Shown: one piece after another, positions 49,447 to 56,524 of the stretch
Numbering within the stretch: position 1 is the stretch's first letter
How the letters are laid out: each line of letters starts with the position of its first letter
Assembly: GCA_017540945.1 (NCBI GenBank)
Contig: JAFYAB010000047.1
Coordinates: 1 to 57,823 of the forward strand
Length of the DNA stretch: 57,823 bases
Source of the DNA: Oscillospiraceae bacterium
GTDB taxonomy: Bacteria > Bacillota_A > Clostridia > Oscillospirales > Oscillospiraceae
Direction: 5' to 3'
Translations under genes and position numbers: made by a program
The notes under the pieces: generated by a model
The model's database searches: none
The model's input: the letters and a program-made list of their open reading frames with translations, nothing else
Told to the model about the DNA's origin: nothing

Positions 49447-49720
49447 CGGCCTCACCGTCCTCCTGGAGCATCGTATAGCCGGCGTTGGCACACAGGAACA
49501 TCAGAATGCTGTTCCAGGTGTACTGGAACTGCTTGCAAGCCGCCTGGTCGTTGCAGACGTTGGCGATCAGATCCAGCGTGGCCTCCTTGCGGAGCAGCAT
49601 CTTGTACTCGTCCAGCGGGATGAAGATGCCGTTCTCGACGGTCTCTTCGGGGAAGGTGTTGTCGGGCAGCGCCTCGACGGTGAGCGTGCAGGGGGTGCAG
49701 GTGTTCTTCTTTCCGAACAT
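49439..49720 (-). CDS. Hypothetical protein between ssb and the NinB-like gene
   Basis: A 93-residue acidic protein (MFGKKNTCTPCTLTVEAL), with FIPLDEYKMLLRKEATLDLI in the middle, a motif common in small phage proteins. Overlaps ssb by eight bases. Function unknown. Confidence 0.65.
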   Translation of the reverse strand: MFGKKNTCTPCTLTVEALPDNTFPEETVENGIFIPLDEYKMLLRKEATLDLIANVCNDQAACKQFQYTWNSILMFLCANAGYTMLQEDGEADA

Positions 49721-49732
49721 GATAAACTCCTT

Positions 49733-50248
49733 TCATAGCCCGTATCGGGCAAGTTCTTCGGGCGTGGCCGTCTCGATGCCGAGCTCCTGGGCCTCGTGGA
49801 TGGTGCCGTCGATCAGACGGGCCATTTCCTTGGTGTCCAGCTCGTGGGTCTGTTTGAAGACCAGGTAGCACTTGAAGGCCTTGCCGTTCTCAATGCGATC
49901 TTCGATGAATTTGGTGTAGGGGTAGATGTACGAGGGCTAGACGGAGGCGGGGAGCTTCAGGCCGATCAGCATGCCGTCATCGTCCCGGGCATAGGTGCCG
50001 TACTCGGTATTGAGCAGCCGCTTCACTTCGTCGATCCCGAGGCCGCGGGCCTCCGCGATCTTGCCGACCAGGAGATGGAAGTAGGCGTTGGCGTTCTTCG
50101 AGCGGGTGCGCCGATGCTTCCGGATCTCGATTTCGACGTCCGTGTCCTGGAGCTTCCGGAAGCCTTCCCGAAAGTCGGTTTCCAGCTCTACCGTGACCCG
50201 CTGCTTGCCGTTCATGCTGCGGGTCAGGTCTATCAACCGGCCCTTCAT
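49733..50248 (-). pseudogene. NinB-like recombination protein interrupted by an in-frame TAG
   Basis: The frame opens MKGRLIDLTRSMNGKQRV, has IEIRKHRRTRSKNANAYFHL (about 40-59) and runs 103 residues to TAG (complement of 49937-49939). After it the same frame continues PSYIYPYTKFIEDR...LDTKEMARLIDGTIHEAQEL to TGA at 49733, which is the expected C-terminal half of this family (about 150-170 residues). No indel is needed; one base change explains it. It may be a nonsense mutation, read-through or suppression, or a sequencing error. NinB-type proteins assist recombination. Confidence 0.75.
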
Positions 50249-50871
50249 TTAGCTCTCCAATATTTGTGATAGTCATCAAGAAGGCCTTCCGAGCTTAACC
50301 ATCTGATGAAGTTTCTGATCAGCTCAGCAGCCGAACAGCATTCATTCGGGTGATAAATCTCGGTATAGAGTTCTTCGCCGTCGCTGACAAGATAGATGAA
50401 CTCATAAGCTTCCGGGACGAGGTAAAAATAGAACGGGTGTTGAGGGCTTTCGCGGTATGCCCCCGCAAGATCCAGAGATCCAAAGCTCTTGTTTTTATAC
50501 TTGACGTCGTAAATGACTCCAGCCTTAAGAGCGTCGAGGACCCCGTGAATGACGTAAACAGAACCATCCACAGCAATCTCACGGGAGACTCTAACTTGGA
50601 TCTGAGCGCCACGCAAGCGACTTGCAACGGCGTTCACACCTTTGCGCCATTCATACCGCGGCGGAACATTAGATACGGCTGCACGATAACACTCAGTTTC
50701 AAAATTGATGCCGTTTTGCATCTCGGGCGTAGGCGCGATTGGTTCTTTATGCAGCGACTTGATGAAAGAAGCCCTTGCGTCTTCTTCGCCTCCCTCATAA
50801 CAGTCAAAAATATAATTCCACGATGACAGGAGGGACTGGGTAATCAGATACCGATCCATATTATTCAGCAT
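50245..50871 (-). CDS. PD-(D/E)XK exonuclease (Cas4/RecB-like)
   Basis: A 208-residue nuclease. NGINFETECY (about 53-62) resembles the motif I region; GVLDALKAGVIYDVKYKNKS (about 110-129) holds the catalytic Asp and D-x-K. It pairs with the AAA ATPase just upstream (overlap 11 bases) and the NinB-like gene downstream. Likely a recombination exonuclease. DNA here is AT-richer than the phage average, hinting at separate origin. Start could also be the ATG at 50859. Confidence 0.8.
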   Translation of the reverse strand: MLNNMDRYLITQSLLSSWNYIFDCYEGGEEDARASFIKSLHKEPIAPTPEMQNGINFETECYRAAVSNVPPRYEWRKGVNAVASRLRGAQIQVRVSREIAVDGSVYVIHGVLDALKAGVIYDVKYKNKSFGSLDLAGAYRESPQHPFYFYLVPEAYEFIYLVSDGEELYTEIYHPNECCSAAELIRNFIRWLSSEGLLDDYHKYWRAK

Positions 50872-51838
50872 CCCCTTCCGGTTTCGGGCTGATATACTCC
50901 TTGCCGGCCGGATTATAGACGATCCCGATTTGTTTTGCCTTTGCCGCGAGCATTGCGGAGGCTTCGCGTCTTGACGTCAGTGCGTGATCTAAACCGGGAA
51001 GGACGGCAAGAGCGGCGTTCGCAGATTCCGCATCGACCACACCATCCACAATGCGACGAACTTCGGACATCGTGCTTTCATAAGCGGAAAGCATAGCCTT
51101 CAGGCTGTCGCTTTCTGCCTGCATGTTCGTCCTGGCCTTCTCAAAAAGCCGAGCGAGGAAGTCGTTGACGTCTCCCTCTTTGAGCTGAGGAATGGGGATC
51201 TGCCCTTCAATACCGTGGCAACCCTTGGCGAAGTATTCCTGATCCGGAGTGAAGCACGCAACACGCTTTCCGTTAATCATCTGAATATAAGCGCCGAAGT
51301 CGATGCCCGTCCAAACGGTATTTCTGAAAGAGCCCTCGCAGCGGAGCCGCTGCACAGGATTACCGTCTTTGTCGGCCTTCTCGTCACAGTGGAAGATGTA
51401 GACCACGTTCTTGTGCATCGTGTTTTTGATGCGGTTGATGAAGCTTTCAAGCTCGGACTTGACATGGCCGAAGCCTTTCAGCCCGTTGAAGGTCCCGCTC
51501 TTGGTCTTGGCGTCGGGTTTCGTCCTCAAAGCCCAATCTTTGAGATAGTTCACAAGCGTCTCGCAGGTGTCGATGACGATGGTGGTTGCTTTTTCTGCCT
51601 GTGGAGTTTCGAGATCCTGAAGGACCTCCTCATAGGTGGACGCTGTCAGGACAGAGGCGAGGGCGTAGTGAACACCTCTTACTCTTGATGCGCCACGTTC
51701 CAGATTGATCAGGAGCGTATCTGCTCCAAATTTCCCGTCGGAAAGCGCAGTTGTCGTTTTGCCGATGCCGGGAGGCCCGTAGAGGATTACTCCGAAGGTC
51801 TCTTTGCTAAAATCCATTTGGTATCCCTGTTCGATCAT
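50861..51838 (-). CDS. AAA ATPase, phage recombination/nucleotide-binding protein
   Basis: A 325-residue RecA/Sak4-like ATPase. Walker A GPPGIGKTTT at 21-30 and Walker B TTIVIDTCE near 90. NVVYIFHCDEKADKDGNPVQ follows, typical of phage Sak4-like proteins that act with SSB in single-strand annealing. The C-terminal part is helical. AAAGGAG lies before the ATG at 51838. Lower GC than its flanks, like the exonuclease after it. Confidence 0.82.
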   Translation of the reverse strand: MIEQGYQMDFSKETFGVILYGPPGIGKTTTALSDGKFGADTLLINLERGASRVRGVHYALASVLTASTYEEVLQDLETPQAEKATTIVIDTCETLVNYLKDWALRTKPDAKTKSGTFNGLKGFGHVKSELESFINRIKNTMHKNVVYIFHCDEKADKDGNPVQRLRCEGSFRNTVWTGIDFGAYIQMINGKRVACFTPDQEYFAKGCHGIEGQIPIPQLKEGDVNDFLARLFEKARTNMQAESDSLKAMLSAYESTMSEVRRIVDGVVDAESANAALAVLPGLDHALTSRREASAMLAAKAKQIGIVYNPAGKEYISPKPEGDAE

Positions 51839-51851
51839 GTTTTTTCTCCTT

Positions 51852-52226
51852 TCAAGTGATGAATTGTTGGAATGTCTTGGTGAAGTGGCGGTACAGCTCG
51901 TCGGCCAGCAGATCGCTGAGGCCCGTGAAGTCAAGGCCATCATCACGATAGTCTTCATCCAGGATGGCGACGTCGCCGACGATCGGGGTGCCGTGAAACT
52001 GTGTCCCATACAAAAGGCTTGCGAATACATTGAAGGGAAGATTGAGGAGACGGCCTTCTTCGTTTACGGCCATCACAAGGCTGCCGGAAAGGTACATGGG
52101 CTTGACCCTTTCGATGTCGCCCCCTACGACCTTACGCAGCGAGGCGTAGAGGGAGCCGTCCTTGACCTCCAGATCCCGGATCTCGATTTTGCCGCCCGTC
52201 GTGAGGACGATTGCCTTCTCGGTCAT
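51852..52226 (-). CDS. DUF3846-like phage protein
   Basis: A 124-residue protein whose middle, LPFNVFASLLYGTQFHGTPIVGDVAIL, is the typical DUF3846 signature (shown here as key pattern NxxAS-LLYG-GTPIVGD). It is widespread in Gram-positive phage early regions but of unknown function. Overlaps its upstream gene by four bases. Confidence 0.75.
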   Translation of the reverse strand: MTEKAIVLTTGGKIEIRDLEVKDGSLYASLRKVVGGDIERVKPMYLSGSLVMAVNEEGRLLNLPFNVFASLLYGTQFHGTPIVGDVAILDEDYRDDGLDFTGLSDLLADELYRHFTKTFQQFIT

Positions 52227-52483
52227 TGGTAGAACTCCTCCCTCGTGACCATGATGCGCTCGTGGCACTTCGCGCCGAAGTTGTGGCCCATCTTGCACAT
52301 CTTGGTCTTCTGCCAGTTTTCCTCCGTATACCAGAAGGCACAGTTCAGGATGCCTTCGATCTTGTCCGGGTGGAAGGCCCGGAAGAGGTCACAGGCAATA
52401 TCGCAGTTCGGGGCAATGATCTCGGTCCAGCCTCCGACGAAGGGCTGACCCTCCAGCCCGTAGGTGAAATAGAACTTAGCCAT
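52223..52483 (-). CDS. Hypothetical early phage protein
   Basis: An 86-residue protein (MAKFYFTYGLEGQPFVGGWT) with CDLFRAFHPDKIEGILNCAF; this 'GWTEI.AP...A...FRA.HPD' pattern is common in Clostridia phage genes that sit near DUF3846. AGGAGGAA precedes the ATG at 52483. Function unknown. Confidence 0.65.
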   Translation of the reverse strand: MAKFYFTYGLEGQPFVGGWTEIIAPNCDIACDLFRAFHPDKIEGILNCAFWYTEENWQKTKMCKMGHNFGAKCHERIMVTREEFYQ

Positions 52484-52691
52484 CGTATTCCTCCTCTTCC
52501 AGCACGTCGGCAGCATCGTCGGAGGAGAGGCAGCGATTGCAGGCGAAGGTCTCTCCGTAGAGGTTGCTGTAGACGGTGTGACAGGGCAGGCCGCAGATCG
52601 GACAGATGTAAACCTTTCTCTTGGGCTCCTTGCCGTCCGGGTAGCCGGTGCGCTCCATGTTGGCGATCACGGGATGATCAGGGATATTCAT
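52476..52691 (-). CDS. Small zinc-finger protein
   Basis: A 71-residue protein: YICPICGLPCHTVYSN (29-44) and FACNRCLSSDDAADVL (49-64) give a four-cysteine zinc site; an acidic tail ends the protein. Overlaps both neighbours. May bind DNA or RNA polymerase. Confidence 0.7.
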   Translation of the reverse strand: MNIPDHPVIANMERTGYPDGKEPKRKVYICPICGLPCHTVYSNLYGETFACNRCLSSDDAADVLEEEEYDG

Positions 52692-53052
52692 TGCGCACCA
52701 CCTTTCCGATCAGATCAGCCAGCCAGGCTTGGTTGGTGTCGTAGCCGTCGGCCTCCATACGCTCCTTCAGGAGCCGGTAGTCTTCGTCCGGCAGCCGTGC
52801 GGAGATGCGGCAGGTCAGGCGGCGGGGATCGGGCTTCGGCTGATGGAGCAGGGGGACCAGCTCTGGGGCGAAGGTCTGATAGACCAGCTCCTGGGCGTCT
52901 CTGGGGAGCTCCGTGCCGTACTCCCTGCTCTCCACCTTGGAGAGCGTCGGCGCGTCGAACTTCGGGTAGAGTTGCCGCACCACGGCCACGATCTCCCGGG
53001 CGGGGATGCCGCGGGTGATCCGCAGCTCCTTCAGCGTGGGTAACTTAGCCAT
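52678..53052 (-). CDS. HTH-containing phage regulatory protein
   Basis: A 124-residue protein. The N-terminal half (LKELRITRGIPAREIVAVVR, DAPTLSKVES) is an XRE-like helix-turn-helix; the C-terminal half (RISARLPDEDYRLLKERMEA) resembles an Arc/ribbon-helix domain. Such two-part regulators occur in early operons of gut Clostridia phages. AAGGAGGG lies before the ATG at 53052. Confidence 0.7.
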   Translation of the reverse strand: MAKLPTLKELRITRGIPAREIVAVVRQLYPKFDAPTLSKVESREYGTELPRDAQELVYQTFAPELVPLLHQPKPDPRRLTCRISARLPDEDYRLLKERMEADGYDTNQAWLADLIGKVVRNEYP

Positions 53053-53186
53053 AAGCAAAACCCTCCTTGACGGTGCTGGAAAACCGTGGTACACTTGCCT
53101 TGTGGGTGTGTCCGGTTCGTCCGGCGCTTCCTGAGGCCGTTCCAGGTGCGAGCTGGGCGGCCTCTCTTTGTGGCTCCTTACAGTTC
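53053..53186 (-). promoter_or_regulatory. 134-base gap with hairpins after the HNH-like gene
   Basis: Leftward it contains GAGGCCG/CGGCCTC arms with an inner CCAG/CTGG stem (about 53131-53162) and a GCCGG/CCGG stem near 53120. No T-tract follows. It may be an attenuator separating the inserted HNH-like gene from the HTH gene. No gene seen. Confidence 0.35.
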
Positions 53187-53897
53187 TTAATCTCGTTTCG
53201 CCTCCATTCTTTTTTGATTCATGCGTTGCTCATGCCACGTAGCCCATCGGCAGTTTTCAGGAGAATACGGACCATCTGGATCAATTCTGTCAATGGTAAG
53301 CGCGTCGCTATAGCCGTTTGCAAGAGCCCATGATCGGAATGATTCAAAGTCGCTTTTCCATTGGTCGCAGACGAAAACGCCTTTCCCGCCGTAATAGCTG
53401 TAGCTGCTGTGATTTGGATTACCGCACCTTTCTTTCATGCCTTGCCAAATCCTAAAGAGCCGCGTTCCTGTGCCGCCGTGGGTAGTGTTCATGATGATCG
53501 TATGTTCGCTGTTGTAGCATCCACAGGATTTTGTGCGGCCAGCTACAAGGCGGGTAAACATCACCTCGCACATGTTCCCGCAGTCGCAACGACAAAGCCA
53601 TATCGCCTTGCCATGTTTCGTCTTCCCAGTCGGCTTTATGGCCGTGAGTTTTCCGTACCTGTTGCCACTAATAACCGGCGGGTATACCCGTTTGACCATA
53701 GCCGGAGCGGTCGATGCAATTTCGCGTTGCAAGCATCCACAGCTTCGCGTTGTTCCAGATCTGAGCGAATAGCCGAGAACGATCTTGGTTTTTCCGCAAT
53801 CGCAGCGGCACAGCCATTTGTCTTTTCGGTCCTTTGTTCGACCAGCTTCCTCAACTACGGTCAAGCGTCCAAATCGTCTTCCAACCGTTTCTGTCAC
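53187..53897 (-). CDS. HNH-like homing endonuclease with duplicated zinc ribbons
   Basis: A 236-residue protein. Two zinc-ribbon/DNA-binding modules are tandem: residues 7-60 (FGRLTVVEEAG...WLCRCDCGK...TRSCGCL) and 79-130 (YGKLTAIKPTG...WLCRCDCGN...TKSCGCY). The C-terminal module (LFRIWQGMKERCGNPNHSSY, TIDRIDPDGPYSPENCRWAT) is the phage HNH/AP2-associated type seen in free-standing mobile endonucleases. GC is lower than its flanks and it is fitted in by a four-base overlap, suggesting recent insertion. Confidence 0.75.
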   Translation of the reverse strand: MTETVGRRFGRLTVVEEAGRTKDRKDKWLCRCDCGKTKIVLGYSLRSGTTRSCGCLQREIASTAPAMVKRVYPPVISGNRYGKLTAIKPTGKTKHGKAIWLCRCDCGNMCEVMFTRLVAGRTKSCGCYNSEHTIIMNTTHGGTGTRLFRIWQGMKERCGNPNHSSYSYYGGKGVFVCDQWKSDFESFRSWALANGYSDALTIDRIDPDGPYSPENCRWATWHEQRMNQKRMEAKRD

Positions 53898-54151
53898 TCT
53901 CCTTTCTTGAAGGCTTTTTCAAGCCGGTCTCTCAGTGCGAGGCGCTTCTCCAGCCGCTCCACGTCGCTGCGGGAGGCGGCCAGGAGTTGGAGCGCCGTGT
54001 TGTAGCCCTCGGTCAGAGCGGCGAAGAGATCCATGCGCTCCGGCCAGGCTTCGTCCTCCACGGCGGCAGGGATGCCGCTGGGGCCGACCATGATCGGGTA
54101 CTTGGCGTCGCGGATCAGAGCCGCGAGCTGTTCCAGCTCAGTGCTCGTCAT
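53894..54151 (-). CDS. Hypothetical coiled-coil protein
   Basis: An 85-residue protein: N-terminal helix (MTSTELEQLAALIRDAKYPI) and a C-terminal coiled coil (LLAASRSDVERLEKRLALRD). Overlaps the preceding membrane protein gene by 14 bases. No function recognised. Confidence 0.6.
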   Translation of the reverse strand: MTSTELEQLAALIRDAKYPIMVGPSGIPAAVEDEAWPERMDLFAALTEGYNTALQLLAASRSDVERLEKRLALRDRLEKAFKKGE

Positions 54152-54299
54152 CGTAGATCGCCTCCCAGTCCGCGTCCATGGCGTGCTTGCGCCGCCGCCA
54201 GAAGGACACAGCCCAGCAGACGGCGCCGATCAGGAGGGCCAGCAGGATCGGCCCGAGGCTCACCAGGAAGGTCAGCCCGACTTCTTCAAACAGACTCAT
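54138..54299 (-). CDS. Small single-span membrane protein
   Basis: A 53-residue protein with a hydrophobic segment (about 9-32, TFLVSLGPILLALLIGAVCW) followed by a basic stop-transfer (WRRRKH) and an acidic tail. AAAAAGGAG precedes the ATG at 54299. Found by reading the gap between neighbouring genes. It might act in superinfection exclusion; no direct evidence. Confidence 0.7.
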   Translation of the reverse strand: MSLFEEVGLTFLVSLGPILLALLIGAVCWAVSFWRRRKHAMDADWEAIYDDEH

Positions 54300-54329
54300 G
54301 ATTTTGGCTCCTTTTTGTTGGGCGCTATT

Positions 54330-54554
54330 TTACGCCCGTTTCTTTCTGAACGTGTCTCGAACGGCCCTGATTTCAGGTAACGCCGGATGGGTTGCTCGTG
54401 AAAGATACTCGGCGATTGCCTGTTCGGTGATCCAAACTTTCCCGCCAGGACGCCGCTGGATATAGGCAAGCCGCCCGGCCTTTCTCTCATTGTCGATCGT
54501 GTTGATGTTGACACCGAGGCGTTCTGCGGCTTGCTGTCGGGTTAAGAGATTCAT
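54330..54554 (-). CDS. Excisionase-like / MerR-type HTH protein
   Basis: A 74-residue protein dominated by an HTH_17-type winged helix: LTRQQAAERLGVNINTIDNE and GRLAYIQRRPGGKVWITEQA. In temperate phages such proteins act as excisionases or activators. ATG at 54554 follows GAGGTGAAAAA. It lies in the early operon, so it would be silent in the lysogen. Confidence 0.75.
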   Translation of the reverse strand: MNLLTRQQAAERLGVNINTIDNERKAGRLAYIQRRPGGKVWITEQAIAEYLSRATHPALPEIRAVRDTFRKKRA

Positions 54555-54596
54555 TTTTTCACCTCGCTTTCTGCCGCCGCTTCTGTTTTGCTGATA

Positions 54597-54611
54597 GTTC
54601 ACTCTGTGAAC
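54597..54611. promoter_or_regulatory. Operator palindrome 1
   Basis: GTTCACTCTGTGAAC, a perfect 6-bp inverted repeat with a 3-base spacer, at the 3' end of the Cro-like gene. It matches the operators at 54831 and 54919. Confidence 0.7.
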
Positions 54612-54811
54612 ATCGAGCCAAAAAAAACGGGCGCAACTTGCTTCTCCTGGATGTCAAGCACAGAAATCAACGTCTCCATGTCGGCCTTGCTGGGCTGCTG
54701 CGTGCCATTGGCGATTCTGGAGGCCTTATTTCTTTTCCAGTTAGCCGCTGTTGCGAACTCTGAGATCGACCTGTATTTAGTAAAAATCAGGCCTCTAAGT
54801 GTCAGTTCCAT
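54599..54811 (-). CDS. Cro-like HTH repressor, first gene of the lytic operon
   Basis: A 70-residue XRE-type protein: SISEFATAANWKRNKASRIA forms the HTH (about 15-34). It starts at the ATG at 54811 after AAAGGGGGTGA. It diverges from the CI-like gene at 54971 and is the first gene after a consensus leftward promoter, the position of Cro. A palindromic operator lies between promoter and start. Confidence 0.8.
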   Translation of the reverse strand: MELTLRGLIFTKYRSISEFATAANWKRNKASRIANGTQQPSKADMETLISVLDIQEKQVAPVFFGSMFTE

Positions 54812-54830
54812 TCGTCTCACCCCCTTTGTT

Positions 54831-54847
54831 GGTTCACTGTGTGAACC
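54831..54847. promoter_or_regulatory. Operator palindrome 2
   Basis: GGTTCACTGTGTGAACC, a perfect 7-bp inverted repeat with a 3-base spacer, just downstream of the leftward -10. A repressor here would block the lytic operon. Confidence 0.75.
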
Positions 54848-54858
54848 TTTATGGAGAC

Positions 54859-54887
54859 ATAGTAGCACAGTAACATCTGTTTGTCAA
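54859..54887 (-). promoter_or_regulatory. Lytic (PR-like) promoter
   Basis: Leftward reading gives TTGACA (complement of 54882-54887), a 17-base spacer and TACTAT (complement of 54859-54864). It is the best sigma-70-type promoter in the window and would drive the whole leftward early operon. Confidence 0.85.
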
Positions 54888-54918
54888 CCACTAAATGAAC
54901 ATTTTGCTTGATTTTTTG

Positions 54919-54933
54919 TTCACTATGTGCTTA
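54919..54933. promoter_or_regulatory. Operator palindrome 3 (imperfect), near the repressor promoter
   Basis: GTTCACTATGTG keeps one full half-site and most of the other. It overlaps the likely rightward promoter of the CI-like gene (TTGATT near 54908 and TAAATA near 54932), so it could serve autoregulation. Confidence 0.55.
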
Positions 54934-54970
54934 AATATAGGCAGAGCAAACTTGTAAAGGAGGGCTTGCA

Positions 54971-55345
54971 ATGAAAGAATCGAATTTTAATAAAGAAAGA
55001 TTTCGCGAAGCGATGGGAGATATGACAGCAGTAGAACTTGCTGCAAAATTGGGTTGCACCAAATCAAGTATATCCATGTATTTGAGCGGACAAAGGGAAC
55101 CGTCCAAGATGGCTATTCAGTTGATTTCTTTGATTCTTGGCGTTAATCCTGCCTGGCTCTGTGGGCTTGACGTTCCGAAGTATTCAAATGCCAAAATAAT
55201 ATCAAAAGAACCCCTTGGTTCTGCCGAAACTGAACCAAGGGGCGAAAAAGAGACTTTGCTTCTGGAATTGTTGCATCGGCTTACTGAGGATCAGAAGGAT
55301 TCCTTGCTTCATCTTCTTGAAGGTGTTGTTGCACAATCGAAATAA
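54971..55345 (+). CDS. CI-like lysogeny repressor (HTH, no peptidase domain)
   Basis: A 124-residue protein: XRE HTH at about 18-55 (TAVELAAKLGCTKSSISMYL), and a C-terminal amphipathic helix (LLELLHRLTEDQKDSLLHLL) likely for dimer formation. AAGGAGGG precedes the ATG. There is no LexA-like autoprotease, so induction cannot follow the lambda RecA route. It is divergent from the Cro-like gene over a region with GTTCAC palindromes. Confidence 0.82.
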   Translation: MKESNFNKERFREAMGDMTAVELAAKLGCTKSSISMYLSGQREPSKMAIQLISLILGVNPAWLCGLDVPKYSNAKIISKEPLGSAETEPRGEKETLLLELLHRLTEDQKDSLLHLLEGVVAQSK

Positions 55346-55412
55346 GCGTGTTCTGCTGATCGACACTTAGGAGACGAAACAGTCCGAGAATTCGTACATC
55401 TTTATCGGTCAT
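55281..55412 (-). CDS. Small antisense-overlapping protein
   Basis: A 43-residue frame (MTDKDVRILGLFRLLSVDQQ...) with GGAAAGGAAATAAA before its ATG at 55412 and a good leftward promoter at 55461-55488. Its 3' 65 bases lie antisense to the end of the CI-like gene. Its LFRLLSVDQQNTLISIVQQ looks like the C-terminal helix of the CI-like protein (LLHRLTEDQKDSLLHLL), which could allow hetero-dimers. Not certain to be expressed. Confidence 0.5.
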   Translation of the reverse strand: MTDKDVRILGLFRLLSVDQQNTLISIVQQHLQEDEARNPSDPQ

Positions 55413-55460
55413 TTTATTTCCTTTCCGCCGTGGCGCCATGGCTGTTTTCTGCGCAAAGAA

Positions 55461-55488
55461 AGTATATCATATCGTATTCTGTTTGCAA
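55461..55488 (-). promoter_or_regulatory. Leftward promoter antisense to the repressor gene
   Basis: TTGCAA (complement of 55483-55488), a 16-base spacer and TATACT (complement of 55461-55466). It would transcribe the 43-residue frame and run into the CI-like gene from behind. Confidence 0.6.
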
Positions 55489-55525
55489 GCAATTGTTATT
55501 TTTTAACGTTTAAGTGAAGGATTTG

Positions 55526-56329
55526 ATGCACATGGTATTTGCATTTGTTGTTGCTCTCATAATACTTGCCTGTGTTCTTATTGCAAAAAAGAAACAAAAG
55601 AGCAGTGCTGCCCCGTCTACCTCGTTTCATGCGCAACGCGAAGCCACATTTGCTCCCCCACAAAACAACAGTCCATTCACTGCTGAAGAGCAAAAAGTAT
55701 TAGCCGACGTCCAAAATCATTTTAACAAACGTGATGTAACTGTAGACGATGTTGAAACTTATATCATTGATAGCATAGATACCACATTTCAGTCAATGAA
55801 TGGATGGAGAGAATGGGATAAAACCGTGCACGTTGCTCCTGGACAAGTGACTCGAATTAGAAGGGCTGCCGTAGAAAAACTAAAAACAATGTGCTACGAT
55901 GCCCGTTACAAAATCGGAGTTGTCGAAGGTAGCAGCGGGGATAAGTACTTGGTTTCCGCTAAACGGTGCAGTTGTCCAGACTACCGTGACAGGAGGTTAC
56001 CATGTAAACACATGTATTCTCTCGCAATGACTCTCGACGGTAATGACGAATTGATGCTAAACTGTGACTATCCAAAACCTTTTTCTGGTTTGAGGTTTGG
56101 ACTTGCTGGAAGATTTTCGACCGGAAAAGATGACCCGAACGGAGTTCGAGCAATCATAAATCGCCGCGGTGGTGTTTGGGATGGAACTCTTACTCCGAAA
56201 ACAAGTGTTGTGGTCATGGGGGTCGGCGCAACGGAATCAAAGATCGCTTACGCAAGTCAGTATGATATGGTGATTTGGAGCGAGACGGATGTTTGCTCCG
56301 TTTTTTCGGAGCACGCGGAGGATGATTAA
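55526..56329 (+). CDS. Membrane-anchored SWIM zinc finger plus BRCT protein
   Basis: A 267-residue protein. Residues 3-20 form a membrane helix (MVFAFVVALIILACVLIA) with a Lys-rich stop. A helical region follows (about 50-130). A SWIM zinc finger has C148-x-C150...C160-x-H162 (RCSCPDYRDRRLPCKHMY). Residues 189-260 match a BRCT domain (LRFGLAGRFS, INRRGGVWDGTLTPKTSVVV, DVCSVF). ATG at 55526 or 55532 follows GAAGGA. DNA is AT-richer than phage structural genes. It lies between repressor and integrase, a usual cargo position. I know no standard phage protein of this layout. Confidence 0.75.
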   Translation: MHMVFAFVVALIILACVLIAKKKQKSSAAPSTSFHAQREATFAPPQNNSPFTAEEQKVLADVQNHFNKRDVTVDDVETYIIDSIDTTFQSMNGWREWDKTVHVAPGQVTRIRRAAVEKLKTMCYDARYKIGVVEGSSGDKYLVSAKRCSCPDYRDRRLPCKHMYSLAMTLDGNDELMLNCDYPKPFSGLRFGLAGRFSTGKDDPNGVRAIINRRGGVWDGTLTPKTSVVVMGVGATESKIAYASQYDMVIWSETDVCSVFSEHAEDD

Positions 56330-56331
56330 CA

Positions 56332-56496
56332 GTGAATGAGCGCCAACAAATTCACATTGAATCGATTGACAGCGGAAGGCTGGCTGCTCTTGCTTATGCA
56401 ACTATTGACCTATATCGGAGAGTCATTTCGACGCCAGAAGGAAAAGAAATGCTTGAGCACAAGAAGGACGAGCTCCGAGCTAAGGGGATAATCTAA
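56332..56496 (+). CDS. Small hypothetical protein upstream of integrase
   Basis: A 54-residue frame from GTG at 56332 (VNERQQIHIESIDSGRLAAL...) to TAA at 56496. GGAGG lies ten bases upstream and the start is two bases after the SWIM-BRCT stop, so it is in the same operon. All-helical, basic C-terminus. Function unknown. Confidence 0.6.
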   Translation: MNERQQIHIESIDSGRLAALAYATIDLYRRVISTPEGKEMLEHKKDELRAKGII

Positions 56497-56524
56497 CGGA
56501 TTACACGCAAGGTGGTGATGACCA

